This document shows positions 52,058 to 59,745 of a stretch of 64,000 nucleotides of DNA, piece after piece. Within the stretch, counting starts at the first letter, position 1, and every line of letters begins with the position of its first letter. Source of the DNA: Paenibacillus sp. J23TS9 (GTDB lineage Bacteria > Bacillota > Bacilli > Paenibacillales > Paenibacillaceae); assembly GCF_018403225.1 (NCBI RefSeq), contig NZ_BOSG01000001.1, forward strand, positions 2,108,001 to 2,172,000, given 5' to 3'. A program made the translations under genes and the position numbers. The notes under the pieces are model-generated. The model saw nothing but the letters and a program-made list of their open reading frames with translations, had not been told where the DNA came from and did no database searches.

Positions 52058-53026
52058 TTATGCAGATTTCTTCCGGTCAATAAGTACGGCGATGAGAATT
52101 ACGATCCCCTTAACCACCATTTGGTAGAAGGAAGATACGCCGAGCAAATTCAGTCCGTTATTCAGAGTACCGATAATCAGCGCGCCGATCAGAGTACCTA
52201 CAATACGGCCGCGGCCGCCGGAAAGGCTTGTACCGCCCAAGACAACAGCTGCGATAGCATCCAGTTCGTAAGAAGTACCGGCCGTTGGCTGCGCCGAGTT
52301 CAGACGGGATGTCAGGATGGCACCTGCCAATGCGGACAGCATGCCTGCCAGAGAATAAATCATAATTTTAGTCCGGGATACTTTAATACCGGAAACGATC
52401 GCTGCTTTTTCGTTGCCGCCGATCGCATATGTTTTACGTCCAAAGGATGTTTTGTGCAGAATCACCCATAGAATCGCAAACGTAATGATCATCGTAATCG
52501 CCGGTACCGGAATGCCGAGCTCATAGCCACGGCCGAACAGCTGGAATGTCATGCTGTCGCCAAGACCCGTAATTGGATTACCGTCGGTGTATACGAGCGT
52601 CAAGCCTCTGAAAATGGTCATAGTTGCAAGCGTTGCGATAAAGGGTGCCATTTTACCTTTGGTGATCAGTAGACCGTTAATCATACCCATCACGCCGCCA
52701 AGCAAGCAGCCGATGATGATGGACAGGATTGGATCAAAGCCCGCTACCATCATATTCGCGACAAATGAACTCGACAGCGCCAGTATGGAACCGACGGATA
52801 AGTCGATACCACCGGTCAAAATAACAAAGGTCATTCCAAACGCAATCAATGCGTTAATTGACACCTGCCGCAGCAAATTGAGAATATTAAGCGGTTCCAA
52901 GAAGCTTGGATTCAGAACCGATACAATGATAATCAAGATAATCAGGCCGAGCAGCGGTCCTAATTTTTGTGTAATTTGCGAAACCTGAAAGCCTTTGGAT
53001 GTTTTTGCTTCATTCATTGTTGTCAT
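52058..53026 (-). CDS. rbsC: Ribose ABC transporter permease
   Basis: 322 residues with eight to ten membrane segments. ITGGIDLSVGSILALSS and AAVVLGGTSLSGGRGRIVGTLIG (the ATPase contact loop region) are classic for RbsC-type permeases. It carries ribose across the membrane, driven by RbsA. One base separates it from rbsA, rbsB follows after 13 bases. Confidence 0.95.
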   Translation of the reverse strand: MTTMNEAKTSKGFQVSQITQKLGPLLGLIILIIIVSVLNPSFLEPLNILNLLRQVSINALIAFGMTFVILTGGIDLSVGSILALSSSFVANMMVAGFDPILSIIIGCLLGGVMGMINGLLITKGKMAPFIATLATMTIFRGLTLVYTDGNPITGLGDSMTFQLFGRGYELGIPVPAITMIITFAILWVILHKTSFGRKTYAIGGNEKAAIVSGIKVSRTKIMIYSLAGMLSALAGAILTSRLNSAQPTAGTSYELDAIAAVVLGGTSLSGGRGRIVGTLIGALIIGTLNNGLNLLGVSSFYQMVVKGIVILIAVLIDRKKSA

Positions 53027-53027
53027 G

Positions 53028-54509
53028 TTACTGTCCCCCTGTAGCCAACGTCATTATTTTTTCCTGCGTCGCTTCATCTTTACTCAGTTGTCCAGTGATA
53101 TGCCCTTCGTGAACAACAACGATGCGGTCACTCATGCCAAGCACTTCCGGTAATTCAGAGGATACCATGATGATGGCGACGCCATGGCCTGTCAGCTCAT
53201 TCATCAGCTGGTAAATCTCACGTTTGGCACCGACATCTACGCCCCGGGTTGGTTCATCCAGAATCAGAAGTCTTGGACCGATACCTACCCACTTGGCAAT
53301 AACAACCTTCTGTTGATTACCACCCGATAAATTTCCTGCTGCGGTATCGGATGTATGGGTTTTGATCTGCAGGCGTTTGATCAGCGCATCCACGAACACT
53401 TTTTCTTTTTGCGATGAAATAATGCCTTTAGACGTAAAACCGCTGAGACTTGGGAGCACCATATTATCACGTACGGAAAAATCCAGAATCAAACCTTCAT
53501 CCTTGCGGTCTTCCGTTATGAAGCCAATTCCAAGCTTAACTGCATCAACCGGCTTTCTAATCACGGCTTTTTTCCCAAACATGCGAATCTCGCCGCTGTC
53601 CAGATGATCCAGACCAAACAGCGCTCTCATAATCTCCGTGCGTCCCGAGCCCATCAGACCTGAGAAACCGACGATTTCACCGGAGCGGACCTGAAAGCTT
53701 ACATCTTCAAATAATCCTTTGCGCGAAGCATGCTCCACCTCAAGAACGACCTCTCCCGGATTCGGATTTCTTACCGGATAGCGCTCGGTCAGCTCTCTGC
53801 CGACCATTTTCTTAACGACCTCATCAAAGTTGGTATGCGGAATTTCCTTCGTATCCACAGTCCGGCCATCCCGCATGACGGTAATCCGGTCGCAGATCTC
53901 GAAAATCTCTTCCATCCGGTGAGAAATATAGACGATCGATACGCCTTGCTTTTTAAGGGACGTGATGACTTCGAACAGCTTCTGGATTTCCCTCTCCGTC
54001 AGTGCAGAAGTCGGTTCATCCATGATGATCACTTTGGTATCCGTAAGGAGGGCCTTGGCGATCTCAATCATCTGCTGCTGGCCTACCGAGCATTCGCCGG
54101 CTTCGCTGTTCAGCGGAATGTCGACGGAAAGCTTTTTGAACTGTTCCTTTGCGAGCGCCTTCATTTCTTTGGATTTCAGAATACCCCAGGGTGAAGACAT
54201 CTCCCTGCCGATAAACAGATTCTCAAGCACCGTCATATCCGGCCATACATTAAGCTCCTGGTGGATAAAAGCGATTCCTTGAAGCTCTGCTTCCTTCGGA
54301 CTTCCAAAATACGTTTCCTTGCCGTCGATGAGGATTGTTCCTTCATCCCTGGCATGCAGGCCAGTAAGTATATTCATTAAAGTGGACTTGCCGGCACCGT
54401 TCTCTCCCATCAGGGCGTGCACTTCGCCTTCGCGCAGGTCAAAATCTACACCGGATAATACTTGGTTCGCGCCGAAGGCTTTGTGTATTCCATTCATTTG
54501 AATCTGCAT
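53028..54509 (-). CDS. rbsA: Ribose ABC transporter ATP-binding protein (double cassette)
   Basis: 493 residues, two ABC domains. First: Walker A GENGAGKST, signature-like CSVGQQQMIEIAK, Walker B IIMDEPTSALT. Second: degenerate Walker A GLMGSGRTE, signature LSGGNQQKVVIAKW, Walker B LLILDEPTRGVD. This asymmetry is normal for sugar importers. GAGGAGG precedes the ATG. The 283 bases upstream, toward rbsD, hold a tandem repeat array. Confidence 0.96.
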   Translation of the reverse strand: MQIQMNGIHKAFGANQVLSGVDFDLREGEVHALMGENGAGKSTLMNILTGLHARDEGTILIDGKETYFGSPKEAELQGIAFIHQELNVWPDMTVLENLFIGREMSSPWGILKSKEMKALAKEQFKKLSVDIPLNSEAGECSVGQQQMIEIAKALLTDTKVIIMDEPTSALTEREIQKLFEVITSLKKQGVSIVYISHRMEEIFEICDRITVMRDGRTVDTKEIPHTNFDEVVKKMVGRELTERYPVRNPNPGEVVLEVEHASRKGLFEDVSFQVRSGEIVGFSGLMGSGRTEIMRALFGLDHLDSGEIRMFGKKAVIRKPVDAVKLGIGFITEDRKDEGLILDFSVRDNMVLPSLSGFTSKGIISSQKEKVFVDALIKRLQIKTHTSDTAAGNLSGGNQQKVVIAKWVGIGPRLLILDEPTRGVDVGAKREIYQLMNELTGHGVAIIMVSSELPEVLGMSDRIVVVHEGHITGQLSKDEATQEKIMTLATGGQ

Positions 54510-54527
54510 AACGGTTCCTCCTCACAG

Positions 54528-54786
54528 TTTTTGCGGAGCAATGCTCCTTGATCGTACTCCACAGCAAAATCTGGCTTCGTAAGCAGATACTCAGTTTTGC
54601 GGAGCAATGCTCCTTGATCGTACTCCACAGCAAAATCTGGCTTCGTAAGCAGATACTCAGTTTTTGCGGAGCAATGCTCCTTGATCGTATTCACAGCAAA
54701 ATCTGACTTCGTAAGCAGATACTCAGTTTTTGCGGAGCAATGCTCCTTGATCGTACTCCACAGCAAAATCTGGCTTCGTAAGCAGA
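54528..54786 (-). repeat. Four tandem ~66-bp repeats between rbsD and rbsA
   Basis: Copies begin at 54528, 54595, 54661 and 54727 (67, 66, 66 and about 60 bases). Each carries GGAGCAATGCTCC, a near-perfect palindrome, followed by a conserved 50-base block. Copy 3 has a single-base deletion and one or two changes. The array ends directly at the rbsA ribosome site and abuts the rbsD stop. It reads as open frames on the minus strand, but periodic identity and lack of start sites argue against a protein. Confidence 0.92.
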
Positions 54787-54792
54787 AGCATT

Positions 54793-55191
54793 TTAACCAA
54801 AATAGACGCCAGCCTGTAAAATGATATTTGCAAACGGTTTGGCTTCGCCTGTGCGAATCACGACTTTAGCCTTTTGGGTCCGCTGCTTGAACTCTTCATG
54901 AGGACAATGCTCAATAGCACACCCGTCGAATTTTTTCTCTATATAATGAAGTGCTTCCAGATTGTCTGTATTCATCTCATTCGCAATGACGACTTTCTCA
55001 ATCTCCATATCAGAGGCGATCGCATTGACCGTTTCTTCAAAACTTGGTGAACCCAGCGTGAGAGCCAGATCGATTTTTGCAACTCCCTCGGGTATAGGGA
55101 GCCCGACATCAGCAACTACAATGGTATCCGTATGGCCCAGATCGGCCAACACTTTGGAAATATGACTGTTTAAAATCCCCTGCTTTTTCAT
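54793..55191 (-). CDS. rbsD: D-ribose pyranase
   Basis: 132 residues from ATG at 55191 (MKKQGILNSHISKVLADLGHTD), the normal length of about 131. It interconverts beta-pyranose and furanose ribose so RbsK can act. The catalytic His (DLGHTD) and DVGLPIPEG motif are present. Start lies 1 base after the rbsK stop. It is followed by the repeat array, not directly by rbsA. Confidence 0.95.
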   Translation of the reverse strand: MKKQGILNSHISKVLADLGHTDTIVVADVGLPIPEGVAKIDLALTLGSPSFEETVNAIASDMEIEKVVIANEMNTDNLEALHYIEKKFDGCAIEHCPHEEFKQRTQKAKVVIRTGEAKPFANIILQAGVYFG

Positions 55192-55192
55192 C

Positions 55193-56071
55193 TCACATTT
55201 GCGCCTCCACTTCTTGACGTGTTGGCATGCCGCCTTGTGCCCCAAATTTCGTCACGGATAAGGATGCAGCACGATTCGCAAAACGCACACTCTCAACAAT
55301 CGGTCTGCCTTCTGCCAAGGCAACTGCAAATGCAGCATTGAATGTATCTCCGGCACCTGTCGTATCTACAGCTTCAACTGCATAAGAAGGAACGAGGACT
55401 TCACTTTCACCGTCAAAATAACGGACACCTTTACTTCCTTCCGTTACAAACAGCTTGTTCGGATACTTGCGAAGGGCTTCGGAAACACTCAGGTCTGAAA
55501 ACAAAATTGCTGCTTCATGCTCATTCGGCGTGATATATGCAGCATTCTCAATAACCTCATCTTCTAATGAACGAGCCGGCGCGGGATTAAGCAATAAAGG
55601 AATACCAAGCTTTTGGCAGACTCTGCTGACATGAGTTACTGTGTCTTCCGGTATTTCCTGCTGGATCATGACCATATCCGCCCCGCTAAAAGCATCCATG
55701 GATTGTTCGATATAACCTGGTGTTACCTCATTATTGGCTGCTTTGATCACTACGATACTGTTGTCTCCCTCAGCCAAAACAATATGGGCTGTTCCGCTCT
55801 CCATATGTGTAACCGGTTCCACATAGTCCGCAGAAACATGATTGAATTTGAAATTGTTCAAAATCGCTTCGCCAAAATGATCGTCTCCTACGCGTCCAAC
55901 CATTGTAACATCCGCTCCGAGTCGTGCTGCTGCAACCGCCTGGTTGGCTCCTTTGCCTCCGGGGACGGTTTTGAAGCTTTCACCGAGAACCGTTTCACCG
56001 GCTCCCGGACGTTTCGATGATGTTACGACAAGATCTATTGAAGAGCTACCTACCACAATAATTTTAGCCAT
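55193..56071 (-). CDS. rbsK: Ribokinase
   Basis: 292 residues, PfkB family. GGKGANQAVAAARLGADV (substrate loop) and the catalytic TTGAGDTFNAAFA (Asp base) are intact. Phosphorylates ribose to ribose 5-phosphate with ATP. Overlaps the rbsR end by 8 bases and precedes rbsD. Confidence 0.96.
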   Translation of the reverse strand: MAKIIVVGSSSIDLVVTSSKRPGAGETVLGESFKTVPGGKGANQAVAAARLGADVTMVGRVGDDHFGEAILNNFKFNHVSADYVEPVTHMESGTAHIVLAEGDNSIVVIKAANNEVTPGYIEQSMDAFSGADMVMIQQEIPEDTVTHVSRVCQKLGIPLLLNPAPARSLEDEVIENAAYITPNEHEAAILFSDLSVSEALRKYPNKLFVTEGSKGVRYFDGESEVLVPSYAVEAVDTTGAGDTFNAAFAVALAEGRPIVESVRFANRAASLSVTKFGAQGGMPTRQEVEAQM

Positions 56072-57056
56072 ACTGCTGCTCCACCTTTCTGGTCGTTTCC
56101 CGCTCCGTAAACGTAACGGGCATTTGAATGGTATTTTGATCTATATTTTTATTATCAATGAATTGAATAAGTAATCCAGCTGCCGCTCTGCCCATGTCGT
56201 AAGCAGGCTGTCTGATCGTCGTAAGAGACGGTGTCAGCAAGCTGCTGAGCGGAATATCATCAAAGCCGATGATCTGTACATCTTCCGGCACCTTTTTGCC
56301 GAGCCTGAGGGCTTCATGCAGAACCGCTGTCGCCACGATATCATTGCTGGCGATCACGCCATCGGTATCGGGATGCTGCTCGAATAATTCCTTTGCCCAT
56401 GTACCCGCCTCTGTGAAGGAAAATGAGGAGGTTTCTATGACGTTAAAAGTTATTCCTTGATTACTCAGTTCATCTATCGCACCTTGATAACGGTCCTGTG
56501 CAGGCCGGATATGCTTGGGGCCTTGCATGACCGTAATCTGACGGCTCCCACGGTTTATCATCTCATGAGCAGCAATTTTCCCGCCCTCACGTCCGTCAGC
56601 ATATACCGATGGGCGATTGTCCGCCGTCCGGTCGAGGAAGACAACCGGAATGTTCAGCTTCCGGTATGTATCGGTATCCGGATGGTTCGTGGAGGCAATG
56701 ACGCCAACCACGTTATTTTGCACAAACGTCTGGATGTATTCTTTTTCTTTTTTTATATTTTCATCACTATTGCCGAAGATAATCCGCAAATCGTTCTCCT
56801 GCATCTCATCCTCCACCCCGCGGGCAAGCTCTGGAAAGAAGGGGTTCGTGATATCCGGAAGCAGCAGGCCAATCAGCCTCGATTTGCGTTTATACAGAGA
56901 TCTTGCGACCTCATTGGGCGTATAGTGGAGCTCGCTGATAGCGGTTTCAACCTTCTTGCGGGTATCTTCATGTACATATCCTGTCTCATTCAGTACACGC
57001 GAAACGGTCGCTACCGAAACCCCGGCATGCTTTGCTACATCTCTAATGGTTGCCAT
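56064..57056 (-). CDS. rbsR: LacI-family repressor of the ribose operon
   Basis: 330 residues from ATG at 57056, with GAGGAG upstream. HTH ATIRDVAKHAGVSVATVSRVLN and hinge helix (EVARSLYKRKS), then a PBP-I sensor domain. It represses the operon it heads unless ribose is present, by analogy with B. subtilis. A near-perfect 18-bp palindrome between the -10 and the start is its likely operator. Confidence 0.93.
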   Translation of the reverse strand: MATIRDVAKHAGVSVATVSRVLNETGYVHEDTRKKVETAISELHYTPNEVARSLYKRKSRLIGLLLPDITNPFFPELARGVEDEMQENDLRIIFGNSDENIKKEKEYIQTFVQNNVVGVIASTNHPDTDTYRKLNIPVVFLDRTADNRPSVYADGREGGKIAAHEMINRGSRQITVMQGPKHIRPAQDRYQGAIDELSNQGITFNVIETSSFSFTEAGTWAKELFEQHPDTDGVIASNDIVATAVLHEALRLGKKVPEDVQIIGFDDIPLSSLLTPSLTTIRQPAYDMGRAAAGLLIQFIDNKNIDQNTIQMPVTFTERETTRKVEQQYG

Positions 57057-57074
57057 ATCATGTTCTCTCCTCAA

Positions 57075-57135
57075 TGTGGAACCGGTTACACATATAAAAT
57101 ACCACATGGTGCTCGTTTTGACAACAACGCTTTCA
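57075..57135 (-). promoter_or_regulatory. rbs promoter with RbsR operator and cre site
   Basis: Minus strand: -35 TTGTCA (57119-57124), 17 bases, -10 TATTTT (57096-57101). An 18-bp near-perfect palindrome centred on AACCGGTT (57075-57092) lies between -10 and start, a LacI-type operator. TGAAAGCGTT (57126-57135) just upstream of the -35 matches the core of a CcpA cre site, suggesting glucose repression. Confidence 0.65.
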
Positions 57136-57155
57136 AAGTTATTTTATGGAAAGAA

Positions 57156-57210
57156 TAAAAAACATGAAGCCGTACTTGGCCGAGGCTAGCATGGCTTCAT
57201 GTCTTGTTTT
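57156..57210 (-). terminator. Terminator of the second sigma operon
   Basis: ACATGAAGCC / GGCTTCATGT arms with a 21-base loop, T-run on the minus strand, 40-90 bases after the DUF4179 stop. Confidence 0.8.
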
Positions 57211-57247
57211 ATCGATCGTCGCAAGCATCCTTCGCAATTCTGTATGC

Positions 57248-58312
57248 TTACTTCACAGGAAATGTCATCTCAAGTTCTGGTATAAAGGTTTTTTCGCCGG
57301 TTTGGTAATTATCAATAAAAGGCCTTATCGTGATTGAATTCGGAATCTTCGGTAGAGGGTCTACATCCGTTGTCACGGCCATAAAATCGGTCCCCTTAAT
57401 TCTGCTTCCAAAAGAAGATCCGGTGGTCATCACTTGATTACCATCCTGATCCACCAACAGGTAACCAAAATGGGGCCCTCTCTCGCTGGAATCTCTGACT
57501 CCATTATCCTCATGCATCGTCAATCGCGTCATGACGGGTGTAAATTCGATGCTTCCCAAGGCAATTTTGCATTTTTTCCATTCCTTGGCCGGATCATTGG
57601 ATGTCACCACCCTGCTTGCGGTTTCATTCTTCTTCACGGGAATATCGAACAGAAACATTTCTTTCGGCATATCGACCAGACCGATTTTGAGATTCAGCGT
57701 AAACTGGTCCGGAAAGTTGTATTTTTTTCCGTCCTTGGAGCTGTATTCGGCATGGCTAATTGTAATAATCGTCGCAGAGGGCGCATTGGCACGTCCATAA
57801 TTTTTCAAAGGACCACGGGACATCGTCATATCCACGATCTCTCCGTTCACCTTTCCGCTCATGCTGAAATCCCGGTTATTGAATTTATGGTCCGTAGTAT
57901 CCTCTTCCAACACGAAATAGATACTTGATCCCGTATAGATCAGCTTCGTAATGCGAATGGTAACCCCATTTTTCGTGACACTTTGATTAATATCTTCAAG
58001 CATGCCTTTTTCTTCGGCAGTCTGAAGACCGATATGCTGAGTCAGCTTAAATAGATCCTGAATAAAAGGCAGCTCTTTCAAAGATTTGGCCATCGTGGGT
58101 GACACAAAAGCCGATGCCAGCAGAACAAGACATAGGATAAACACTGCTGCTGCAGAACCCCAGGCATATGTAAGCCCGCTTCTGCGCTTTACCCCTATAG
58201 ATGGTAATTCTTTAAATGCCTCGTTCATCTTCATTTCAACGATTGCCGGCAGTTCATCGGATGGAATCCATGCAACTTGCTTCAGCTTTGTTTCAAAGTC
58301 ATTTGGATTCAT
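57248..58312 (-). CDS. DUF4179 membrane anti-sigma-type protein, copy 2
   Basis: 354 residues. Cytoplasmic N-terminus (about 45 residues), one membrane segment (SAAAVFILCLVLLASAF), then a DUF4179 outside domain (SPTMAKSLKELPFIQDLF; KNGVTIRITKLIYTGSSI). Its membrane-proximal layout closely parallels copy 1. ATG has AAAGGAGGG upstream and overlaps the sigma stop by 14 bases. Presumed anti-sigma for the adjacent ECF sigma. Confidence 0.85.
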   Translation of the reverse strand: MNPNDFETKLKQVAWIPSDELPAIVEMKMNEAFKELPSIGVKRRSGLTYAWGSAAAVFILCLVLLASAFVSPTMAKSLKELPFIQDLFKLTQHIGLQTAEEKGMLEDINQSVTKNGVTIRITKLIYTGSSIYFVLEEDTTDHKFNNRDFSMSGKVNGEIVDMTMSRGPLKNYGRANAPSATIITISHAEYSSKDGKKYNFPDQFTLNLKIGLVDMPKEMFLFDIPVKKNETASRVVTSNDPAKEWKKCKIALGSIEFTPVMTRLTMHEDNGVRDSSERGPHFGYLLVDQDGNQVMTTGSSFGSRIKGTDFMAVTTDVDPLPKIPNSITIRPFIDNYQTGEKTFIPELEMTFPVK

Positions 58313-58838
58313 GGGCTACCCTCCTTTCCGGTGATTCACCAAGAATGTGCAAAAGCTGCTGTCGTGCCCTAAAAAGGCGTCCCTTCACAGCTCCCTCCTT
58401 AATTCCCAGTACTTCACCGACGGAACGCATAGACATATCCTGAAAATAAAACAAATGGACAACCATTCGAAGCGTTTCATCAAGCTGTTCTACGGCATCT
58501 CTAATTGCAATGGCTTCGTATTCCGCTTCCAGCTTATGCTTTGCAATATGATCAAAGTTCTCTACAGGAACCAGCCTCGACTTGTTTCTGAGCAGCTGAT
58601 TGCATTCGTTAATTAATATCCGGAATATCCAGCTCTGAAAATACTCAGGCTTCTTAAGTGTATTCAGTGATTTATAAGCCTTGAGAATCGTCTCCTGCAT
58701 GGCGTCTGCACAATCATCGTTACTGCGGAGTATAGAAAAAGCCAATCCGTACATCTTCATTTTCATGCTGAGCACAATCCGTGTAAATGCCTCGTGATCC
58801 CCTTTCCTGGCTTTTTTCACTTCCTGTTTGATATCCAC
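58299..58838 (-). CDS. ECF RNA polymerase sigma factor, copy 2
   Basis: 179 residues. Region 2 (DCADAMQETILKAYKSLNTL, SWIFRILINECNQLLRN) and region 4 (FYFQDMSMRSVGEVLGIKEGAVKGRLFRARQQL). It shares long identical stretches with copy 1 (for example the DCADAMQETILKAYKSL block), so they are paralogues from a local or old duplication. GTG start after AGGAG. Promoter motif TAACCTT-N14-CATCTAA at 58892-58919. Confidence 0.92.
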   Translation of the reverse strand: MDIKQEVKKARKGDHEAFTRIVLSMKMKMYGLAFSILRSNDDCADAMQETILKAYKSLNTLKKPEYFQSWIFRILINECNQLLRNKSRLVPVENFDHIAKHKLEAEYEAIAIRDAVEQLDETLRMVVHLFYFQDMSMRSVGEVLGIKEGAVKGRLFRARQQLLHILGESPERRVAHESK

Positions 58839-58891
58839 ACGTCACGGTCTCCTTTTGTTATTATTCATTACGACCTTTGAAAGCATATACT

Positions 58892-58919
58892 TTAGATGCC
58901 GGCCCGATGTAAAAGGTTA
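58892..58919 (-). promoter_or_regulatory. Probable ECF-type autoregulated promoter, copy 2
   Basis: TAACCTT (58913-58919) and CATCTAA (58892-58898) with exactly 14 bases between, about 55 bases upstream of the sigma gene. Same layout as the other sigma gene. Confidence 0.55.
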
Positions 58920-59034
58920 TACAAAAAATTGTTATTTTTTAAAGATATTTATAATCTCGCAAAAAAAAATGATCCGGAGACTATTGAATATGACAATGAA
59001 GTCATAACTTCTTTGTTCGATCGGACGTTTATTA

Positions 59035-59652
59035 GTGTATATAGATTGGCCAACAAAAAGAGAAACCCCCTACACGATGATACCCTTTAAAATCGAGGTG
59101 ATTAGTATTTACAGGCATGCAGGATGGATAGGGTTAATAATAGCTCTTGCAGTGCTTGCGGGCTGCAGCTCCAAACAAGAAGCAAAAATAGACTATGGGA
59201 AGCCAACCAATAGCACGAGTATGGGGATCACTGACGAAGGGCTCAAATGGGATATCGACAAATCTGCCCCCTCCTATGATGACACCATCGAGAGGGTTTC
59301 CTTTGAAGTAAAAGAAATAAAGTCCCCTTTTCCTCCAACGCATAAAGCAGCAAGTATCATCAAAGCCCCGTTTGACATGATCCAACTCACATACGCCAGT
59401 CTGGACCAAGGCCGGCAGCTGATTTTAGTTGAGAGTAATTCACAGGATACATCCGAGCCCGAGGGGAAATCCGGTCCCAAGCTCAGCAACGGAGCTCCAA
59501 CATGGATCCAAAGTGACTCACAGATGAGCGCGCTTTACTGGAGGCAGGACGGATTGACCTTTGTGCTGATGTCCAACCAAGTGAAGAACAAAAAATTCAT
59601 ACCACTGTATGATGAGGATGAATTGGCGATCATCGCCAATAGCATATATTAA
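59035..59652 (+). CDS. Lipoprotein of unknown function
   Basis: Up to 205 residues. A signal segment (WIGLIIALAVLAGCSSK) with lipobox LAGC makes it an anchored lipoprotein. The rest is soluble with repeated Ser/Thr/Asp loops (FDMIQLTYASLDQGRQLILVES, YWRQDGLTFVLMSNQ), reminiscent of small DUF4367-like domains; I do not claim a function. The start is doubtful: the in-frame ATG at 59077 and the upstream one lack a ribosome site. GAGGTGA (59095-59101) would instead suit an ATT or GTG start nearby. Divergent from the second sigma gene, so it may belong to the same regulon. Confidence 0.6.
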   Translation: MYIDWPTKRETPYTMIPFKIEVISIYRHAGWIGLIIALAVLAGCSSKQEAKIDYGKPTNSTSMGITDEGLKWDIDKSAPSYDDTIERVSFEVKEIKSPFPPTHKAASIIKAPFDMIQLTYASLDQGRQLILVESNSQDTSEPEGKSGPKLSNGAPTWIQSDSQMSALYWRQDGLTFVLMSNQVKNKKFIPLYDEDELAIIANSIY

Positions 59653-59702
59653 ACCATGGAATCAATCGAAAGAGATATCGATTTAAATATCAATACGGCG
59701 CG

Positions 59703-59745
59703 AAAAAGCCCGTTACCCGGGATGAATCGGGTAACGGACTTTTTC
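59703..59745. terminator. Bidirectional terminator
   Basis: CCCGTTACCCG / CGGGTAACGG stem with A and T runs on both sides, between the convergent lipoprotein and glycosidase-like genes. Confidence 0.88.

Noticed and set aside
54439..54766. Two overlapping minus-strand frames reading through the rbs repeat array
   Set aside because: The periodic sequence and absence of any ribosome site make these products of the repeats, not genes.
54528..54786. CRISPR array
   Set aside because: The repeats are contiguous 66-bp units with no unique spacers and no cas genes nearby.
58896..59090. Plus-strand 64-codon frame upstream of the lipoprotein
   Set aside because: No ribosome site, overlaps the sigma promoter and the next gene, and shows no domain features.
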